A DNA stretch of 64,000 nt. Origin: Hyphomicrobium denitrificans 1NES1. Lineage in GTDB: Bacteria > Pseudomonadota > Alphaproteobacteria > Rhizobiales > Hyphomicrobiaceae. The notes beneath the pieces were generated by a model that was not told the origin of the DNA, ran no database searches, and saw only the letters and a list, made by a program, of their open reading frames with translations. Made by a program: the position numbers and the translations under genes. Location: the NCBI RefSeq assembly GCF_000230975.2, contig NC_021172.1, forward strand, positions 3,726,001 to 3,790,000, in the 5' to 3' direction. Positions 1-9,668 of the stretch are shown piece by piece; within the stretch, counting starts at the first letter, position 1; each line of letters starts with the position of its first letter.

Positions 1-1
1 G

Positions 2-1432
2 CGCCTGTTCGGCGAAGGCGCCTTCAACTCGGCGTTCGTTCCAATCTTTGCAAAGAAGCTCGAAGGCGAAGGCCCTCAGGCGGCGCGCACGTTCGCCGAA
101 GAGGCAATGGCCGGACTACTATTCATTCTGCTGATCGTGACGATCTTCGCCGAATTGACCATGCCGTTTCTGATGTACGGCTTGGCGCCGGGCTTCGACG
201 CGACTCCGGACAAGTTCGAACTCTCTGTCGTGCTGACACGCATTACGATGCCGTATCTCCTGTGTATGTCGCTCGTCGCGCTGATGTCGGGGGTCCTGAA
301 TTCGGTCGGCCGGTTCTTCGAGAGCGCCGCCGTTTCTGTCGTGCTCAATCTCGTGATGGCGGTTGCGACGCTGATTTCGCTTTGGCTCGGCTACAAGCGA
401 GAGCCGGAAGCCGGCGTCATCCAGGCCTGGGCTGTATTCGTCGCGGGCTTTCTGCAGCTCGCGCTTTTGATATGGGGCATGCATAAAGCCGGCATGTTGC
501 TCGGTCTGCGGTGGCCGCGCATGACGAACGACATGCGCAGGCTCGTGCAGCTTGGCATTCCCGGCGTCGTTTCCGGCGGCGTGACGCAGATCAACATCGC
601 GATTGGAACGGTCATCGCATCGTTGGAGCCCGGTGCCGTCTCTCAACTTTACTATGCGGATCGTGTCTACGAATTGCCGCTGTCGATCGTCGGCATCGCC
701 GTCGGCATCGTGTTGCTGCCGGACGTGGCACGGCAACTCAGGGCCGGCAATACGGCTGGCGTCATGGACAGCCAGAACCGATCCCTGGAATTCGCGATGC
801 TTCTGACGATACCCGCGACGCTCGCGCTTGCCGTCATTCCGCACGATATCGTCCGCGTGCTTTTCGAGCGCGGCGCGTTCCACCCGGGAGATACGGCCGC
901 GACGGCGTCCGTGCTGGCGATGTTCGCGCTCGGCTTGCCGGCATTCGTGATGATCAAAGTCTTTTCGCCGATCTACTTCGCGCGTGAGGACACCAAAACG
1001 CCGATGCGCTACGCGGTCATCAGCCTGACCGCCAATACCACCGGCTCGATCGCGTTGTTTTTTGTGCTGCGCGAACTCGGCATGATGCCTCAGCTCGGCA
1101 TCGCCATCGCGACGACGCTCGGCGGTTGGCTCAATGCCTATCTGCTCTGGGCGCAGCTTCGGAAACACGATGATTTCATCGCCGACGCGCGGCTCCGGCG
1201 TAATATCCCGTTGATCATCGTTGCGAGCGTCGCGATGGTCGGGGGTCTTGTGGCTACGAGCTATCTGCTGACGCCTTATCTCGGGGTCGAGGCCAGGTTC
1301 GTTGAAAAGACGGCGGCGCTCGCCATCGAGATTGGAATCGGGGTTTCGATCTTTGGCCTATTTATCCTGGCTTTCGGCGTCATGTCATTCAGGCAGCTCG
1401 GTGCTTTCATGGGGCGCGGCAGCAAGGCCTGA
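2..1432 (+). CDS. murJ: Lipid II flippase MurJ (5'-truncated by window edge)
   Basis: The reading frame is open from base 2, so the gene begins outside the window; the visible 476 residues start with [20 protein letters not shown], the conserved early loop of MurJ/MviN, just after the first membrane helices. About a dozen hydrophobic segments follow, ending in a short basic tail. MurJ is an inner-membrane MOP-family flippase that moves lipid II to the periplasmic face for peptidoglycan synthesis. An internal ATG at 107 is not the true start because homology continues upstream. trpS follows 68 bases downstream, a common alphaproteobacterial arrangement. Confidence 0.95.
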   Translation, partial: RLFGEGAFNSAFVPIFAKKLEGEGPQAARTFAEEAMAGLLFILLIVTIFAELTMPFLMYGLAPGFDATPDKFELSVVLTRITMPYLLCMSLVALMSGVLNSVGRFFESAAVSVVLNLVMAVATLISLWLGYKREPEAGVIQAWAVFVAGFLQLALLIWGMHKAGMLLGLRWPRMTNDMRRLVQLGIPGVVSGGVTQINIAIGTVIASLEPGAVSQLYYADRVYELPLSIVGIAVGIVLLPDVARQLRAGNTAGVMDSQNRSLEFAMLLTIPATLALAVIPHDIVRVLFERGAFHPGDTAATASVLAMFALGLPAFVMIKVFSPIYFAREDTKTPMRYAVISLTANTTGSIALFFVLRELGMMPQLGIAIATTLGGWLNAYLLWAQLRKHDDFIADARLRRNIPLIIVASVAMVGGLVATSYLLTPYLGVEARFVEKTAALAIEIGIGVSIFGLFILAFGVMSFRQLGAFMGRGSKA

Positions 1433-1500
1433 GAGCAGGCTTGCCTCCAGGCGCTGAGCACGCGATAAGGCGGCCCAATCCTCGCAACACGGTATCTCCC

Positions 1501-2538
1501 ATGAAAATCGCGCCGCTCGTTTTTTCCGGTATGCAGCCGACCGGAAGTCTGCACCTCGGCAACTATCTCGGCGCGATGGTCAACTGGATCGAGATGCAGA
1601 AGACCCATAGCTGCGTTTATTGCGTCGTCGATCTGCATGCGATCACAGTTTGGCAAGAGCCGGCCGAGCTTCGTCATGCCATCCGGCAGGTGACGGCGAC
1701 CTACATTGCTGCCGGTCTCGATCCCAAGAAGAGCATCCTCTTCAATCAATCGCAGGTCAGCGCGCACGCGGAGCTCGCCTGGATCTTCAATTGCGTGGCG
1801 CGGCTCGGGTGGTTGAACCGCATGACGCAATTCAAGGAGAAGGCGGGTAAGGATCGCGAGCAGGCCTCCGTCGGCCTTTATGCCTATCCAAACCTGATGG
1901 CGGCCGACATTCTGGCCTATCGCGCGACGCATGTGCCGGTCGGCGAGGATCAGAAGCAGCATCTCGAGCTGGCGCGCGACATCGCACAGAAGTTCAACAA
2001 CGACTTCAACAAGGAGATCGTTGCTGCAGGCTTCGAGGACGGCATTTTCTTCCCGTTGCCGGAGCCGGTCATCACCGGGCCGGCGACGCGGGTCATGAGT
2101 CTGCGTGACGGTACGAAGAAGATGTCGAAGTCCGATCCATCCGACCTGTCGCGGATCAACATGACGGACGACGCGGATACGATCGCGAAAAAGATCCAAA
2201 AGGCGAAAACCGATCCAGAGCCGCTACCGAACGACGAAAAGGGTTTTGAGGGGCGGCCGGAAGCCGAGAACCTTGTCGGCATCTATGCGGCGCTCAGCGG
2301 TCAGCCGGTGGCAGCCGTTCTGAAGGATTACGGCGGTCAGCAGTTCTCCTCCTTCAAAAAGGCGCTCGCCGAGGTCGCAACGGAGAAAGTCGGCCGCATT
2401 GGCGCGGAGACCCAGAAACTGATGAGTGATCCCGCCGAGATCGACCGTATTCTGGCCGATGGTTCGGCGCGGGCGCGTGCCGTTACCAAGCCTGTGATGG
2501 CCAAGGTCAAGGACATCGTCGGCTTCATCAGGAGTTGA
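1501..2538 (+). CDS. trpS: Tryptophan--tRNA ligase
   Basis: 345 residues, the normal length for bacterial TrpRS (class I aminoacyl-tRNA synthetase, cytoplasmic, charges tRNA-Trp). The ATP-site signature TGSLHLGN is at residues 14-21 and the KMSKS loop is exact at 207-211. The frame is open further upstream, but the ATG at 1501 gives the standard N-terminus ([16 protein letters not shown]). It lies between murJ and a Usp gene and may be co-transcribed with both. Confidence 0.97.
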   Translation: MKIAPLVFSGMQPTGSLHLGNYLGAMVNWIEMQKTHSCVYCVVDLHAITVWQEPAELRHAIRQVTATYIAAGLDPKKSILFNQSQVSAHAELAWIFNCVARLGWLNRMTQFKEKAGKDREQASVGLYAYPNLMAADILAYRATHVPVGEDQKQHLELARDIAQKFNNDFNKEIVAAGFEDGIFFPLPEPVITGPATRVMSLRDGTKKMSKSDPSDLSRINMTDDADTIAKKIQKAKTDPEPLPNDEKGFEGRPEAENLVGIYAALSGQPVAAVLKDYGGQQFSSFKKALAEVATEKVGRIGAETQKLMSDPAEIDRILADGSARARAVTKPVMAKVKDIVGFIRS

Positions 2539-2602
2539 AGTTCGGGCGGGATGCGCTGAGCGCGGCGTTGCGGCAAAGCGGAAGGAGTGGCAGCATCGCG
2601 AA

Positions 2603-3103
2603 ATGAAACCGCGCCGCTCCTTCGAAGAAGGCCATCGCCGCAAGTTCCTGATCGTCGTCGACGAGAGCCAGGAAGTTGAAAGCGCGCTTTATTACGCGGC
2701 GAGCCGCATGCAGCGTTCGTCCGGCTCCATCGTCATGTTGTACGTGATCGAGCCCGGCGAACTGCAGCAGTGGTCCGGCGTAAGGCAGGTACAACTCGAA
2801 GAAGAGACGACGAAGGCCAAGGCGCTCTTCCGTCTCTTTCGCAGGAAACTGTCGCTCGCAGGCTTCGACACAGTCGAGACGGAGGATGTGATCCGCGAGG
2901 GTCGCCTCGCCGAGGAGGTGGTTAAGGCCATCGCGGAGGACGAGGACATCGCCGTTCTGGTTCTCGCCGCGTCCCTCGACGCGAATGGACCGGGACCACT
3001 TGTTGCTTCTCTGGCGGCTGGGCGCGTGGCGGGGGGTTTTCCGGTGCCGGTAACGGTGGTGCCGGGGCAACTTTCCCTCGCCGATATTAAGGCATTGGCT
3101 TAA
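2603..3103 (+). CDS. Universal stress protein (UspA-fold) family protein
   Basis: 166 residues with a single Usp-type alpha/beta fold: a first beta strand KFLIVVDESQEVESAL, a middle strand SIVMLYVIEPGE, and a final strand PVTVVPG. The usual G-x2-G-x9-G-S/T nucleotide loop is only loosely kept near 135-155, so ATP binding is uncertain. A GGAAGGAG ribosome-binding sequence lies about 15 bases before the ATG. It is a soluble protein whose specific role cannot be named. The pairing with a downstream Nfu gene is common in this order. Confidence 0.85.
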   Translation: MKPRRSFEEGHRRKFLIVVDESQEVESALYYAASRMQRSSGSIVMLYVIEPGELQQWSGVRQVQLEEETTKAKALFRLFRRKLSLAGFDTVETEDVIREGRLAEEVVKAIAEDEDIAVLVLAASLDANGPGPLVASLAAGRVAGGFPVPVTVVPGQLSLADIKALA

Positions 3104-3135
3104 AATCGCCGCGAGGCAGGGCGAAACAGCCGCGC

Positions 3136-3163
3136 TCGACAGCGCTTCAGTCCTACCTATATT
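3136..3163 (+). promoter_or_regulatory. Candidate sigma70-type promoter of nfu
   Basis: TCGACA at 3136-3141 and TATATT at 3158-3163 are separated by 16 bases, matching five of six -35 positions and most of the -10 consensus. The predicted start lies about 70 bases before the ATG at 3240. The iron-box-like inverted repeat at 3162-3176 abuts the -10 element. Confidence 0.45.
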
Positions 3164-3176
3164 AGAGGAATTCTAA
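3162..3176. promoter_or_regulatory. Iron control element (Irr box)-like inverted repeat
   Basis: TTAGAGGAATTCTAA: the arms match TTAGAA/TTCTAA at 11 of 12 positions around a 3-base centre, the shape of the ICE motif bound by Irr in rhizobia. It overlaps the end of the candidate -10 element and the start region of the nfu promoter, a position expected for repression. An irr gene is present at 30414-30851. The assignment is inferred from motif likeness. Confidence 0.45.
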
Positions 3177-3239
3177 CGAAGCGCTTTGCTGGACGCTGTT
3201 ACCTGCCAAGCGCCGCGAGCCGAACCGAAGCGAGATGCC

Positions 3240-3794
3240 ATGTTCATTCAGACTGAAGCCACACCGAATCCGGCAACTTTGAAGTTCATTCCGGGCAGGG
3301 ATGTGCTTGCCGGGGGGACGGCTGATTTTCGCACCAAGATGGACGCGGTCGGCTCGCCGCTCGCGACCCGCCTTTTTGCGATCGAAGGTGTCGACGGTGT
3401 ATTTCTGGGCTCCGATTTCATATCGGTCACCAAAGGAAATGTCGAATGGCAGCACCTGAAACCGATGGTGCTTGGTGCCATCATGGACCACTACATGTCC
3501 GGTGCGCCCATGACGGACGAGGAAGATTCGAACGACGAGACGCCTGAGAGCTACGATCCAGAAGACGAGGCGACTGTCGCGACCATCAAGGAGCTTCTTG
3601 AGACGCGCGTCCGGCCAGCCGTGGCGCAGGACGGTGGCGACATCACGTTCTCCGGATTCCGGGAGGGCGTCGTCTATCTCCACATGCGCGGAGCGTGCTC
3701 GGGCTGTCCGAGTTCGACGGCGACGCTTCGGCACGGGATCGAGAATTTGCTCAAGCATTTCTGTCCCGAGGTTGTCTCGGTTCAGTCAGTTTAA
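3240..3794 (+). CDS. NifU/Nfu-type iron-sulfur cluster scaffold/carrier protein
   Basis: 184 residues with two domains: an N-terminal Nfu_N region (MFIQTEATPNPATLKFIPG, about 1-90) and a C-terminal NifU-like domain (about 105-184) with the cluster-binding pair C153-x2-C156 in GACSGCPSS. Such proteins hold a [4Fe-4S] cluster between two subunits and deliver it to apo-enzymes. A TTG lies upstream in frame, but the ATG at 3240 gives the family N-terminus. The promoter carries an ICE-like box, fitting iron control. A strong terminator follows at 3817. Confidence 0.93.
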   Translation: MFIQTEATPNPATLKFIPGRDVLAGGTADFRTKMDAVGSPLATRLFAIEGVDGVFLGSDFISVTKGNVEWQHLKPMVLGAIMDHYMSGAPMTDEEDSNDETPESYDPEDEATVATIKELLETRVRPAVAQDGGDITFSGFREGVVYLHMRGACSGCPSSTATLRHGIENLLKHFCPEVVSVQSV

Positions 3795-3815
3795 CGCCTG
3801 AAACCCTTTCATTGA

Positions 3816-3839
3816 GCCCCGCTCCGGCGGGGTTCTTTA
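3816..3839 (+). terminator. Rho-independent terminator after nfu
   Basis: A 6-bp stem CCCCGC/GCGGGG (3817-3822 with 3827-3832) around loop TCCG is followed by a T-rich run (TTCTTTAT). Confidence 0.75.
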
Positions 3840-3867
3840 TATCTGCTCCTGGAATGACGAGGACCGG

Positions 3868-4458
3868 ATGGGACAACCGCTCGATAGCGCGGCGCTCGAT
3901 CAATTGTTCGATAAGGCGCACACGAACAATAAATGGCAACCGCGCGAAGTGCCGGATGCGCTATTAAAACGCATCGTCGATCATATGAAATGGGGGCCGA
4001 CGAGCGCCAACTGCTCGCCGGCTCGAATTGTCTTCGTAAAGTCGAAAGAAGCGAAAGAGCGGCTGAAGCCGCATCTCAACGAAGGCAACGTCGCGAAGAC
4101 CATGGCAGCGCCGGCGACGGCTATTCTTGCCTACGATCTCAAGTTCTATGAGTACCTGCCAAGGCTTTATCCGCCTGCGGATGCAAAAAGCTGGTTTGCG
4201 GGAAAGAAACAGCATGCCGACACCACGGCCTTCAGAAATGGTTCGCTGCAAGGCGGCTATTTCATCCTTGCGGCGCGTGCGCTGGGCCTCGATTGCGGCC
4301 CGATGTCGGGGTTCAATAATGCAGGCGTGGATGCCGAGTTTTTCGCCGGGACGGAAATAAAGTCGAATTTCCTGTGCAATCTGGGCTATGGCGATCCGGC
4401 CGGCATATATCCGCGCTCTCCAAGATTTAATTTCGACGAAATGGCAAAGATCATATAG
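3868..4458 (+). CDS. Nitroreductase-family flavoprotein, RutE/HadB (malonic semialdehyde reductase-like) type
   Basis: 196 residues, the length of the RutE/HadB subgroup. Family features are the N-terminal [14 protein letters not shown], the FMN-site [16 protein letters not shown] (about 43-58), [12 protein letters not shown] (about 142-153), and the C-terminal [16 protein letters not shown]. These enzymes use FMN and NAD(P)H to reduce malonic semialdehyde or related small substrates. No rut pyrimidine-degradation genes are visible nearby, so the substrate is not settled. The gene ends 11 bases before tsaB. Confidence 0.85.
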   Translation: MGQPLDSAALDQLFDKAHTNNKWQPREVPDALLKRIVDHMKWGPTSANCSPARIVFVKSKEAKERLKPHLNEGNVAKTMAAPATAILAYDLKFYEYLPRLYPPADAKSWFAGKKQHADTTAFRNGSLQGGYFILAARALGLDCGPMSGFNNAGVDAEFFAGTEIKSNFLCNLGYGDPAGIYPRSPRFNFDEMAKII

Positions 4459-4469
4459 TTCTCCTCGGA

Positions 4470-5168
4470 ATGAACATTCTTTCGCTCGATACCTGCTTTG
4501 ATGCTTGCTCGGCGGCCGCGGGCCGGGGGCTGCGCACGCTCACGCCCGCCATTTCGTTTGCCTTCGAACCGATGCAAAAGGGGCATGCGGAACAATTACT
4601 TCCGATGGTGCAGAGGGTCATGTCGGAAGCAAATCTGGAATTCGCGGCGCTCGACCGTATCGCGGTCACGTACGGACCCGGGACGTTCACGGGTACGCGG
4701 ATTTCTGTCTCGGCCGCGCGCGCCCTGGCGCTTGCGACGGGGGCCGAGATCGTTGCCATCTCCAGCCTTCGCCTGATGGCGATGAACCCGCTCATTCCTG
4801 CAGCGCCGACACGTCATATCGCCATCGCGACGGACGCCCGGCGCGGCGAAGTCTATCTTGAGGTTTTCGATCGTCATTCATTGCAAAGCGTCATCGGTCC
4901 GCAATGCGCAGCAATCGGAGATGCCGCCCGCATGCTCGGACCATCGCCCATCGTCATTGCGGGCTCGGGCGCGGAAGCGCTCGCAGAGACGGCCCGTCAA
5001 TCGGGTACTGAAGCGACCGCGATTCTTCCGGGACTTCTGCCTGACGCGTTCGATATGCTGTTTGCGGCTGCGGAACTTCCAACATCGGCAACGGTGCATC
5101 CCCTTTATTTGCGACCCCCTGATGCGAAACCGCCGGCGCCAAGTCCATTCGTCGGAGCCGGGGCATGA
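4470..5168 (+). CDS. tsaB: tRNA threonylcarbamoyladenosine biosynthesis protein TsaB
   Basis: 232 residues with the ASKHA-type N-terminus MNILSLDTCFDACSAA and the TsaB signature TYGPGTFTGTRISVSAARALA (about 69-89). TsaB is the non-catalytic partner of TsaD needed for t6A37 formation on ANN-decoding tRNAs. It overlaps rimI by 4 bases (ATGA), so translation is probably coupled; tsaB-rimI adjacency is widespread in bacteria. Confidence 0.93.
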   Translation: MNILSLDTCFDACSAAAGRGLRTLTPAISFAFEPMQKGHAEQLLPMVQRVMSEANLEFAALDRIAVTYGPGTFTGTRISVSAARALALATGAEIVAISSLRLMAMNPLIPAAPTRHIAIATDARRGEVYLEVFDRHSLQSVIGPQCAAIGDAARMLGPSPIVIAGSGAEALAETARQSGTEATAILPGLLPDAFDMLFAAAELPTSATVHPLYLRPPDAKPPAPSPFVGAGA

Positions 5169-5653
5169 GCTCCAACGTTACGCCGTTCCGCAATGTGAAG
5201 CACGCAAGCATGCTATGGGCCGCACCGGAACGCGCCGAGGAAATCGCGGCGCTTCATGTCAAACTTTTCGATCCGCCGTGGGATGCCAATGCGATCAGGG
5301 GGCTGCTCGAACACCCCGCGGCCACGTCGCTGATCGCCGTTGCCGGTTCACCGAAAGCGGTCATCGGGTTCGTCATCGGCCAGCTCGCGGCGGATGAGGC
5401 CGAGATTCTTTCCATTGGCGTTTCACCGAACTGGCAGCGGGCAGGCGTCGCCGCGGGACTGCTTGAGGGTTTGGCGCGCGCGGCGCGCCGGGGCGACGCA
5501 AAGCGGATTTTTCTCGATGTTGCGGAGGACAACGAAGCCGCGCTGGCGCTCTATCGCAAGCTCGGATTTATCGAGGTCGGACGGCGCAAGCGATATTATC
5601 AGCGCGCTGGCCGCGAGCCCGTCGATGCACTGACGCTTGCTTTGACGCTTTAG
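5165..5653 (+). CDS. rimI: Ribosomal protein S18-alanine N-acetyltransferase RimI (GNAT)
   Basis: 162 residues with a GNAT fold: the acetyl-CoA loop region lies in LSIGVSPNWQRAGVAAGLLE (about 79-98), followed by FLDVAEDNEAALALYRKLGF and GRRKRYYQRAGR near the C-terminus, typical of RimI. It acetylates the N-terminal alanine of S18. Its start codon overlaps the tsaB stop. Confidence 0.93.
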   Translation: MSSNVTPFRNVKHASMLWAAPERAEEIAALHVKLFDPPWDANAIRGLLEHPAATSLIAVAGSPKAVIGFVIGQLAADEAEILSIGVSPNWQRAGVAAGLLEGLARAARRGDAKRIFLDVAEDNEAALALYRKLGFIEVGRRKRYYQRAGREPVDALTLALTL

Positions 5654-5759
5654 CGAAAAGCGGGCTATGCGCCCTGATGTAGACGTAGCACCCTGCTGCT
5701 GCCTATAACGCGAGGAAGCCCGAGCGATTCAGGTTCAGACTCAGAGCCGCCTCCATTCG

Positions 5760-6227
5760 ATGTCGGATGCCATGTCCGCGAGACGCGCGAAAAGCCTTAC
5801 GCCCATTGAATCTCGTTGCGCCGAGTACGGCCTGCGTATGACGGGACAGCGCCGCGTCATCGCGCAGGTGCTTTCGTCTGCGACCGATCATCCCGACGTC
5901 GAGGAAGTGCATCGGCGCGCGCACGCGATCGATTCCCACATCTCGCTTTCGACCGTTTACCGGACACTGAAGCTTTTCTCCGCGAAGGGTATCCTCGAGC
6001 GGCACGATTTCGGACACGGACGCGGCCGCTACGAAGCGTCGATGGGAGACCACCATGACCATCTGCTCAATGTCGAGACTGGGCAGGTGATCGAATTTTC
6101 CAACGCCGACATCGAGGCTCTGCAGGAGCGCGTGGCGCGAGAACTCGGTTTCGAGCTTGTCGGTCATCGGCTGGAGCTTTACGGCGTGCCGCTCGCGAAA
6201 AAGAAGACGGCAGGCCGCAAGGCCTGA
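5760..6227 (+). CDS. fur: Fur-family metalloregulator (Fur/Mur of alphaproteobacteria)
   Basis: 155 residues. A winged-helix DNA-binding domain (about 20-90) contains GLRMTGQRRVIAQVL and the recognition helix ISLSTVYRTLKLF. The dimer domain carries HHDHLLNVETGQVIEF. The two CxxC zinc pairs of enteric Fur are absent; this is normal for the alphaproteobacterial Fur/Mur branch, which often senses manganese rather than iron. Position between rimI and the acyltransferase/miaB block is the conserved place of fur/mur in Hyphomicrobiales. Mn versus Fe response cannot be read from sequence. A second, clearly different member of the family (Irr) lies at 30414. Confidence 0.92.
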   Translation: MSDAMSARRAKSLTPIESRCAEYGLRMTGQRRVIAQVLSSATDHPDVEEVHRRAHAIDSHISLSTVYRTLKLFSAKGILERHDFGHGRGRYEASMGDHHDHLLNVETGQVIEFSNADIEALQERVARELGFELVGHRLELYGVPLAKKKTAGRKA

Positions 6228-7118
6228 GTGACGCTTATGGCAACAACGGGATCGCTTCGCGCTTCTGCCGTTCTCACAGCCTTTTTCGGGCTGACGTTGC
6301 CATTGATGCCTGTGCAAGCGCTTCTACTCAGAGTGTCCGATAAGGCCGCGCGTCGCTTTCCGCACTGGTACCACCGGCAGGTGTGCCGACTTCTCGGCGT
6401 CAGGCTGAGCATCGAAGGCACCGTGGCAAAGGGCGCGCCGGTACTGCTTATTTGCAATCACACATCGTGGCTCGATATTCCCGTGCTCTCGGCGCTGGCG
6501 CCCGTCTCGTTCGTTGCGAAGCTCGAAGTCGGAGGGTGGCCGTTCGTTTCGGCGTTGGCGCGGCTGCAGCGGTCGGTCTTCGTCGATCGGACGCGGCGAC
6601 TGGCTGCGGGTGATGCGGCGAACGAAATCACAAAGCGGCTTCGGCAAGGCGACACCATCGTGCTTTTTGCGGAGGGAACTTCCAGCGACGGCAATCGCGT
6701 ACTGCCCTTCAAGACCTCGCTTTTCGGTGCCGTTGCGGGTGCGACGATGCCCGCGGCCGATCAGGTCGTCGTGCAGACGGCGGCGGTCGTCTACACCCAC
6801 ATTCACGGCGTCCCCGTTACGCGGGCCGAACGGCCACGGCTCGGGTGGTATGGCGATATGGAAATGACGTCGCACGCCTGGGGCGTTTTGAAGTCCGGCT
6901 CCATTACCGTGACCATCAAGGTCAGTCCGCCGGTGCCGCTCGCGGAGTTCAAAGACCGTAAGGATTTGGCGCTGAAAAGCGAACGCGCCGTGCGCCGCGA
7001 TGTCCTGGCCATCCTGCGCGGGCGGTCGGACAGCGATCTGGTACCGGTCGAGCCGTCGGAGGAGGCGCGGAGGGCCAAGCTGATGGTGCCGGTGCGAAAA
7101 AGCGAGAAATGGACATGA
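6228..7118 (+). CDS. 1-acyl-sn-glycerol-3-phosphate / lyso-ornithine lipid acyltransferase (PlsC/OlsA-like)
   Basis: About 296 residues from a GTG directly after the fur stop (an ATG at 6237 is an alternative). A hydrophobic N-terminal segment is followed by the catalytic NHTSWLD (HX4D) motif near residue 87 and the acceptor motif FAEGTSSDGNRVLPFKTS near 147. It transfers acyl groups to a lysolipid at the inner membrane. In Sinorhizobium meliloti the acyltransferase next to miaB is, from memory, olsA (ornithine-lipid synthesis), so either phosphatidate or ornithine-lipid synthesis is possible; no olsB is visible here. Confidence 0.88.
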   Translation: MTLMATTGSLRASAVLTAFFGLTLPLMPVQALLLRVSDKAARRFPHWYHRQVCRLLGVRLSIEGTVAKGAPVLLICNHTSWLDIPVLSALAPVSFVAKLEVGGWPFVSALARLQRSVFVDRTRRLAAGDAANEITKRLRQGDTIVLFAEGTSSDGNRVLPFKTSLFGAVAGATMPAADQVVVQTAAVVYTHIHGVPVTRAERPRLGWYGDMEMTSHAWGVLKSGSITVTIKVSPPVPLAEFKDRKDLALKSERAVRRDVLAILRGRSDSDLVPVEPSEEARRAKLMVPVRKSEKWT

Positions 7119-7190
7119 TGGGCCGCTTTTGTGCTATGCGCGTCGCTTGAGAATTCCTGTTTCAACCCTTTCGCCGGCTGATTTGACGAC

Positions 7191-8540
7191 GTGAACCGTC
7201 CCGAACGCAAAACCTACTTCCTGAAGACTTTCGGCTGTCAGATGAACGTCTACGACAGTGAGCGCATGGCCGAAGCTCTAGCGCGGGACGGATATCGCGA
7301 AACTGCCGATGTCGACGGCGCCGATCTCGTCATCCTCAATACGTGCCATATTCGCGAAAAGGCAGCGGAGAAAGTCTATTCCGAACTTGGCCGCATCCGC
7401 GACGTGAAGGCTGCGCGCGCCCAGGACGGTAAGAACACGGTGATTGCGGTGGCGGGCTGCGTCGCGCAAGCCGAGGGGCCGGAGATCACGGCGCGGCAAC
7501 CGGCTGTCGATCTCGTCATTGGACCGCAGAGCTACCATCGCCTGCCTGAGTTGATCACACGCACGACGGCCGAGCGGTCCCATATCGTCGAAACGGAATT
7601 TCCCGGGGATGAGAAGTTTGCGCGCATGAAGGCGCCGCGCCGCGTTTCGTCGCCGTCGGCGTTTCTCACGATTCAGGAAGGCTGCGATAAATTCTGCACC
7701 TTCTGCGTGGTGCCTTATACGCGCGGCGCGGAGTATTCGCGTTCTGTTGCAAAAATCGAGGCGGAAGCGCGTGAGCTTGTCCACGCCGGCGCGAAAGAGC
7801 TCGTGCTGCTCGGTCAGAACGTCAACGCCTATCACGGCGAAGGGCCCGGTGGACGGACGGCGAGCCTAGCCGATTTAATTGGAGTGCTTGCGCGTATCGA
7901 TGGCGTGGAGCGTATTCGGTATATGACCAGCCATCCCCGCGACATGAGCGACGATCTGATTGCCGCGCACGCCGAGGTGCCGCAGCTGATGCCGTTTCTG
8001 CATTTGCCGGTGCAGTCGGGTTCCGACCGCATTCTTTCGAAGATGAACCGCAAGCACACGGCGGCCGAATACGTCGATCTCATCGCGCGCATCCGTAAGG
8101 CGCGGCCCGACATTGCGCTTTCGAGCGACTTCATCGTCGGATTCCCGGGAGAGACCGACCAGGATGCGGAAGACACGATCGCACTGATCGAGGCAATCGG
8201 CTTTGCCCAGGCTTTCTCGTTCAAATACAGTCCGAGGCCTGGAACTCCTGCCGCCGGGCACGATGATCAAGTTGATGACGCGCTCAAGTCGGAGCGGCTG
8301 TTGCGGCTGCAGGCACTGCTCGATTCCCAGCAAGTCTCCTACAACGTCCAGAGCCTTGGCGGCGTAGTTTCCGTGCTGTTCGAGCGGAAGGGCCGCGAAC
8401 CCGGTGAATTTGTCGGCCGGACACCCTATTTACAGCTCGTTCACGCTGCCGGAGCGGGCGATCTCGTCGGGCGGACGGCCAAGGTTACGGTCAACGAAAC
8501 GCGCCGGTCGAGCCTTTCGGGTGTCATTGCGTCGGCATAA
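7191..8540 (+). CDS. miaB: tRNA-2-methylthio-N6-dimethylallyladenosine synthase MiaB
   Basis: 449 residues from a GTG start that gives the family N-terminus [20 protein letters not shown]. The UPF0004 domain holds three cluster cysteines ([23 protein letters not shown]). The radical-SAM motif CDKFCTFC is at about 164-171 and a TRAM domain is C-terminal (about 385-447). It adds the methylthio group to i6A37 of tRNAs reading UNN codons using two [4Fe-4S] clusters. It is followed by phoH-ybeY-corC-lnt, the standard alphaproteobacterial cluster. Confidence 0.97.
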   Translation: MNRPERKTYFLKTFGCQMNVYDSERMAEALARDGYRETADVDGADLVILNTCHIREKAAEKVYSELGRIRDVKAARAQDGKNTVIAVAGCVAQAEGPEITARQPAVDLVIGPQSYHRLPELITRTTAERSHIVETEFPGDEKFARMKAPRRVSSPSAFLTIQEGCDKFCTFCVVPYTRGAEYSRSVAKIEAEARELVHAGAKELVLLGQNVNAYHGEGPGGRTASLADLIGVLARIDGVERIRYMTSHPRDMSDDLIAAHAEVPQLMPFLHLPVQSGSDRILSKMNRKHTAAEYVDLIARIRKARPDIALSSDFIVGFPGETDQDAEDTIALIEAIGFAQAFSFKYSPRPGTPAAGHDDQVDDALKSERLLRLQALLDSQQVSYNVQSLGGVVSVLFERKGREPGEFVGRTPYLQLVHAAGAGDLVGRTAKVTVNETRRSSLSGVIASA

Positions 8541-8650
8541 TGTGACTATAGGGCAGGGCTCCGATGTGGTGGGTTAACCACAGGACCCCTGTCCCGGCCG
8601 TCGTTGCCGCGTGGTAACGTGGGCAAGTGTGGTCGATTCGATTGATCATC

Positions 8651-8658
8651 AAAAGGAG
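8651..8658 (+). promoter_or_regulatory. Ribosome-binding site that favours a TTG start for phoH
   Basis: AAAAGGAG at 8651-8658 sits 8 bases before TTG at 8667. It overlaps the alternative GTG at 8658, which therefore cannot be served by it. Confidence 0.6.
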
Positions 8659-8666
8659 TGTCGGGA

Positions 8667-9668
8667 TTGGCAGCATTTCGCGGGGCGTCCGCGCCAGCGT
8701 CGAGACGGCCGAACAAGCCGGAACAAGAGACTGCTCGCATCGTTGTGCCCTTTGAAGACAACCGTCTGCTGACGCAGTTGCTCGGCGAATATGACAGCCA
8801 TCTCGCACTGATAGAAGATCGTCTGGGCATCGACGCGCACGCACACGGCAATGTCGTGATTCTGACGGGCGCCACCAATTCCTGTGACATCGCCCGCAAC
8901 GTTCTGGAAAAGCTCTACGCGCGCATAGCCAAGGGTGAGACGGTGGGAGCCGGTGACATCGACGGGTTGATCCGCCATTCACGTTCCGAGGGAACCGTTA
9001 CCGACGGACAAGCGCAGATTGCGACGCGACGGAGAGTCGTCAAGGCCCGGACGCCGACGCAAAGCATCTATATTCGATCCATCGAAAAGAGAGATCTGGT
9101 TTTCGGCCTCGGTCCGGCGGGTACGGGCAAGACCTACATCGCCGTCGCCTTCGCCGCGCATTGCCTCGAACGCGGCCTTGTCGAGCGCATCATCCTGTCG
9201 CGACCGGCCGTCGAAGCGGGAGAGCGGCTCGGTTTTCTGCCGGGCGATATGCGCGATAAGGTCGATCCTTATCTCCGGCCGCTTTACGACGCGCTTTACG
9301 ATGTCCTGCCGCCGGAAAAAGTCGAGCGTGACATCGAGACGGGCGTCGTTGAAATCGCGCCTTTGGCGTTCATGCGCGGTCGCACGCTGTCCAATGCGTT
9401 CGTGATCCTCGACGAAGCGCAGAACACGACCAGCATGCAAATGAAGATGTTCCTGACCCGCATCGGCGAGGGCTCGAAGATGGTCGTGACCGGTGACCCG
9501 TCGCAGATCGATCTTCCGTTCGGGACGAAGTCGGGCCTTGTCGAGGCCGTCGACCTGCTGTCGGAGGTGGACGATATTTCGATCATACGCTTCGAAGCTG
9601 GCGATATCGTGCGCCGCGACCTCGTCGCGAAGATCGTCGACGCCTACGAAAAGCCAAAGCACGGCTGA
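8667..9668 (+). CDS. phoH: PhoH-like ATPase
   Basis: 333 residues from the TTG at 8667, chosen because a good ribosome-binding sequence sits 8 bases ahead; a GTG at 8658 is in frame but overlaps that sequence. An N-terminal KH-like region (about 15-110) precedes the P-loop GPAGTGKTY (about 150), a Walker B-like FVILDEAQN and a sensor VTGDPSQIDLP. PhoH2/YbeZ-type proteins are cytosolic RNA-linked ATPases that work with YbeY; here ybeY starts inside the phoH stop (TGATG), supporting a joint role in rRNA quality control. Confidence 0.93.
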   Translation: MAAFRGASAPASRRPNKPEQETARIVVPFEDNRLLTQLLGEYDSHLALIEDRLGIDAHAHGNVVILTGATNSCDIARNVLEKLYARIAKGETVGAGDIDGLIRHSRSEGTVTDGQAQIATRRRVVKARTPTQSIYIRSIEKRDLVFGLGPAGTGKTYIAVAFAAHCLERGLVERIILSRPAVEAGERLGFLPGDMRDKVDPYLRPLYDALYDVLPPEKVERDIETGVVEIAPLAFMRGRTLSNAFVILDEAQNTTSMQMKMFLTRIGEGSKMVVTGDPSQIDLPFGTKSGLVEAVDLLSEVDDISIIRFEAGDIVRRDLVAKIVDAYEKPKHG

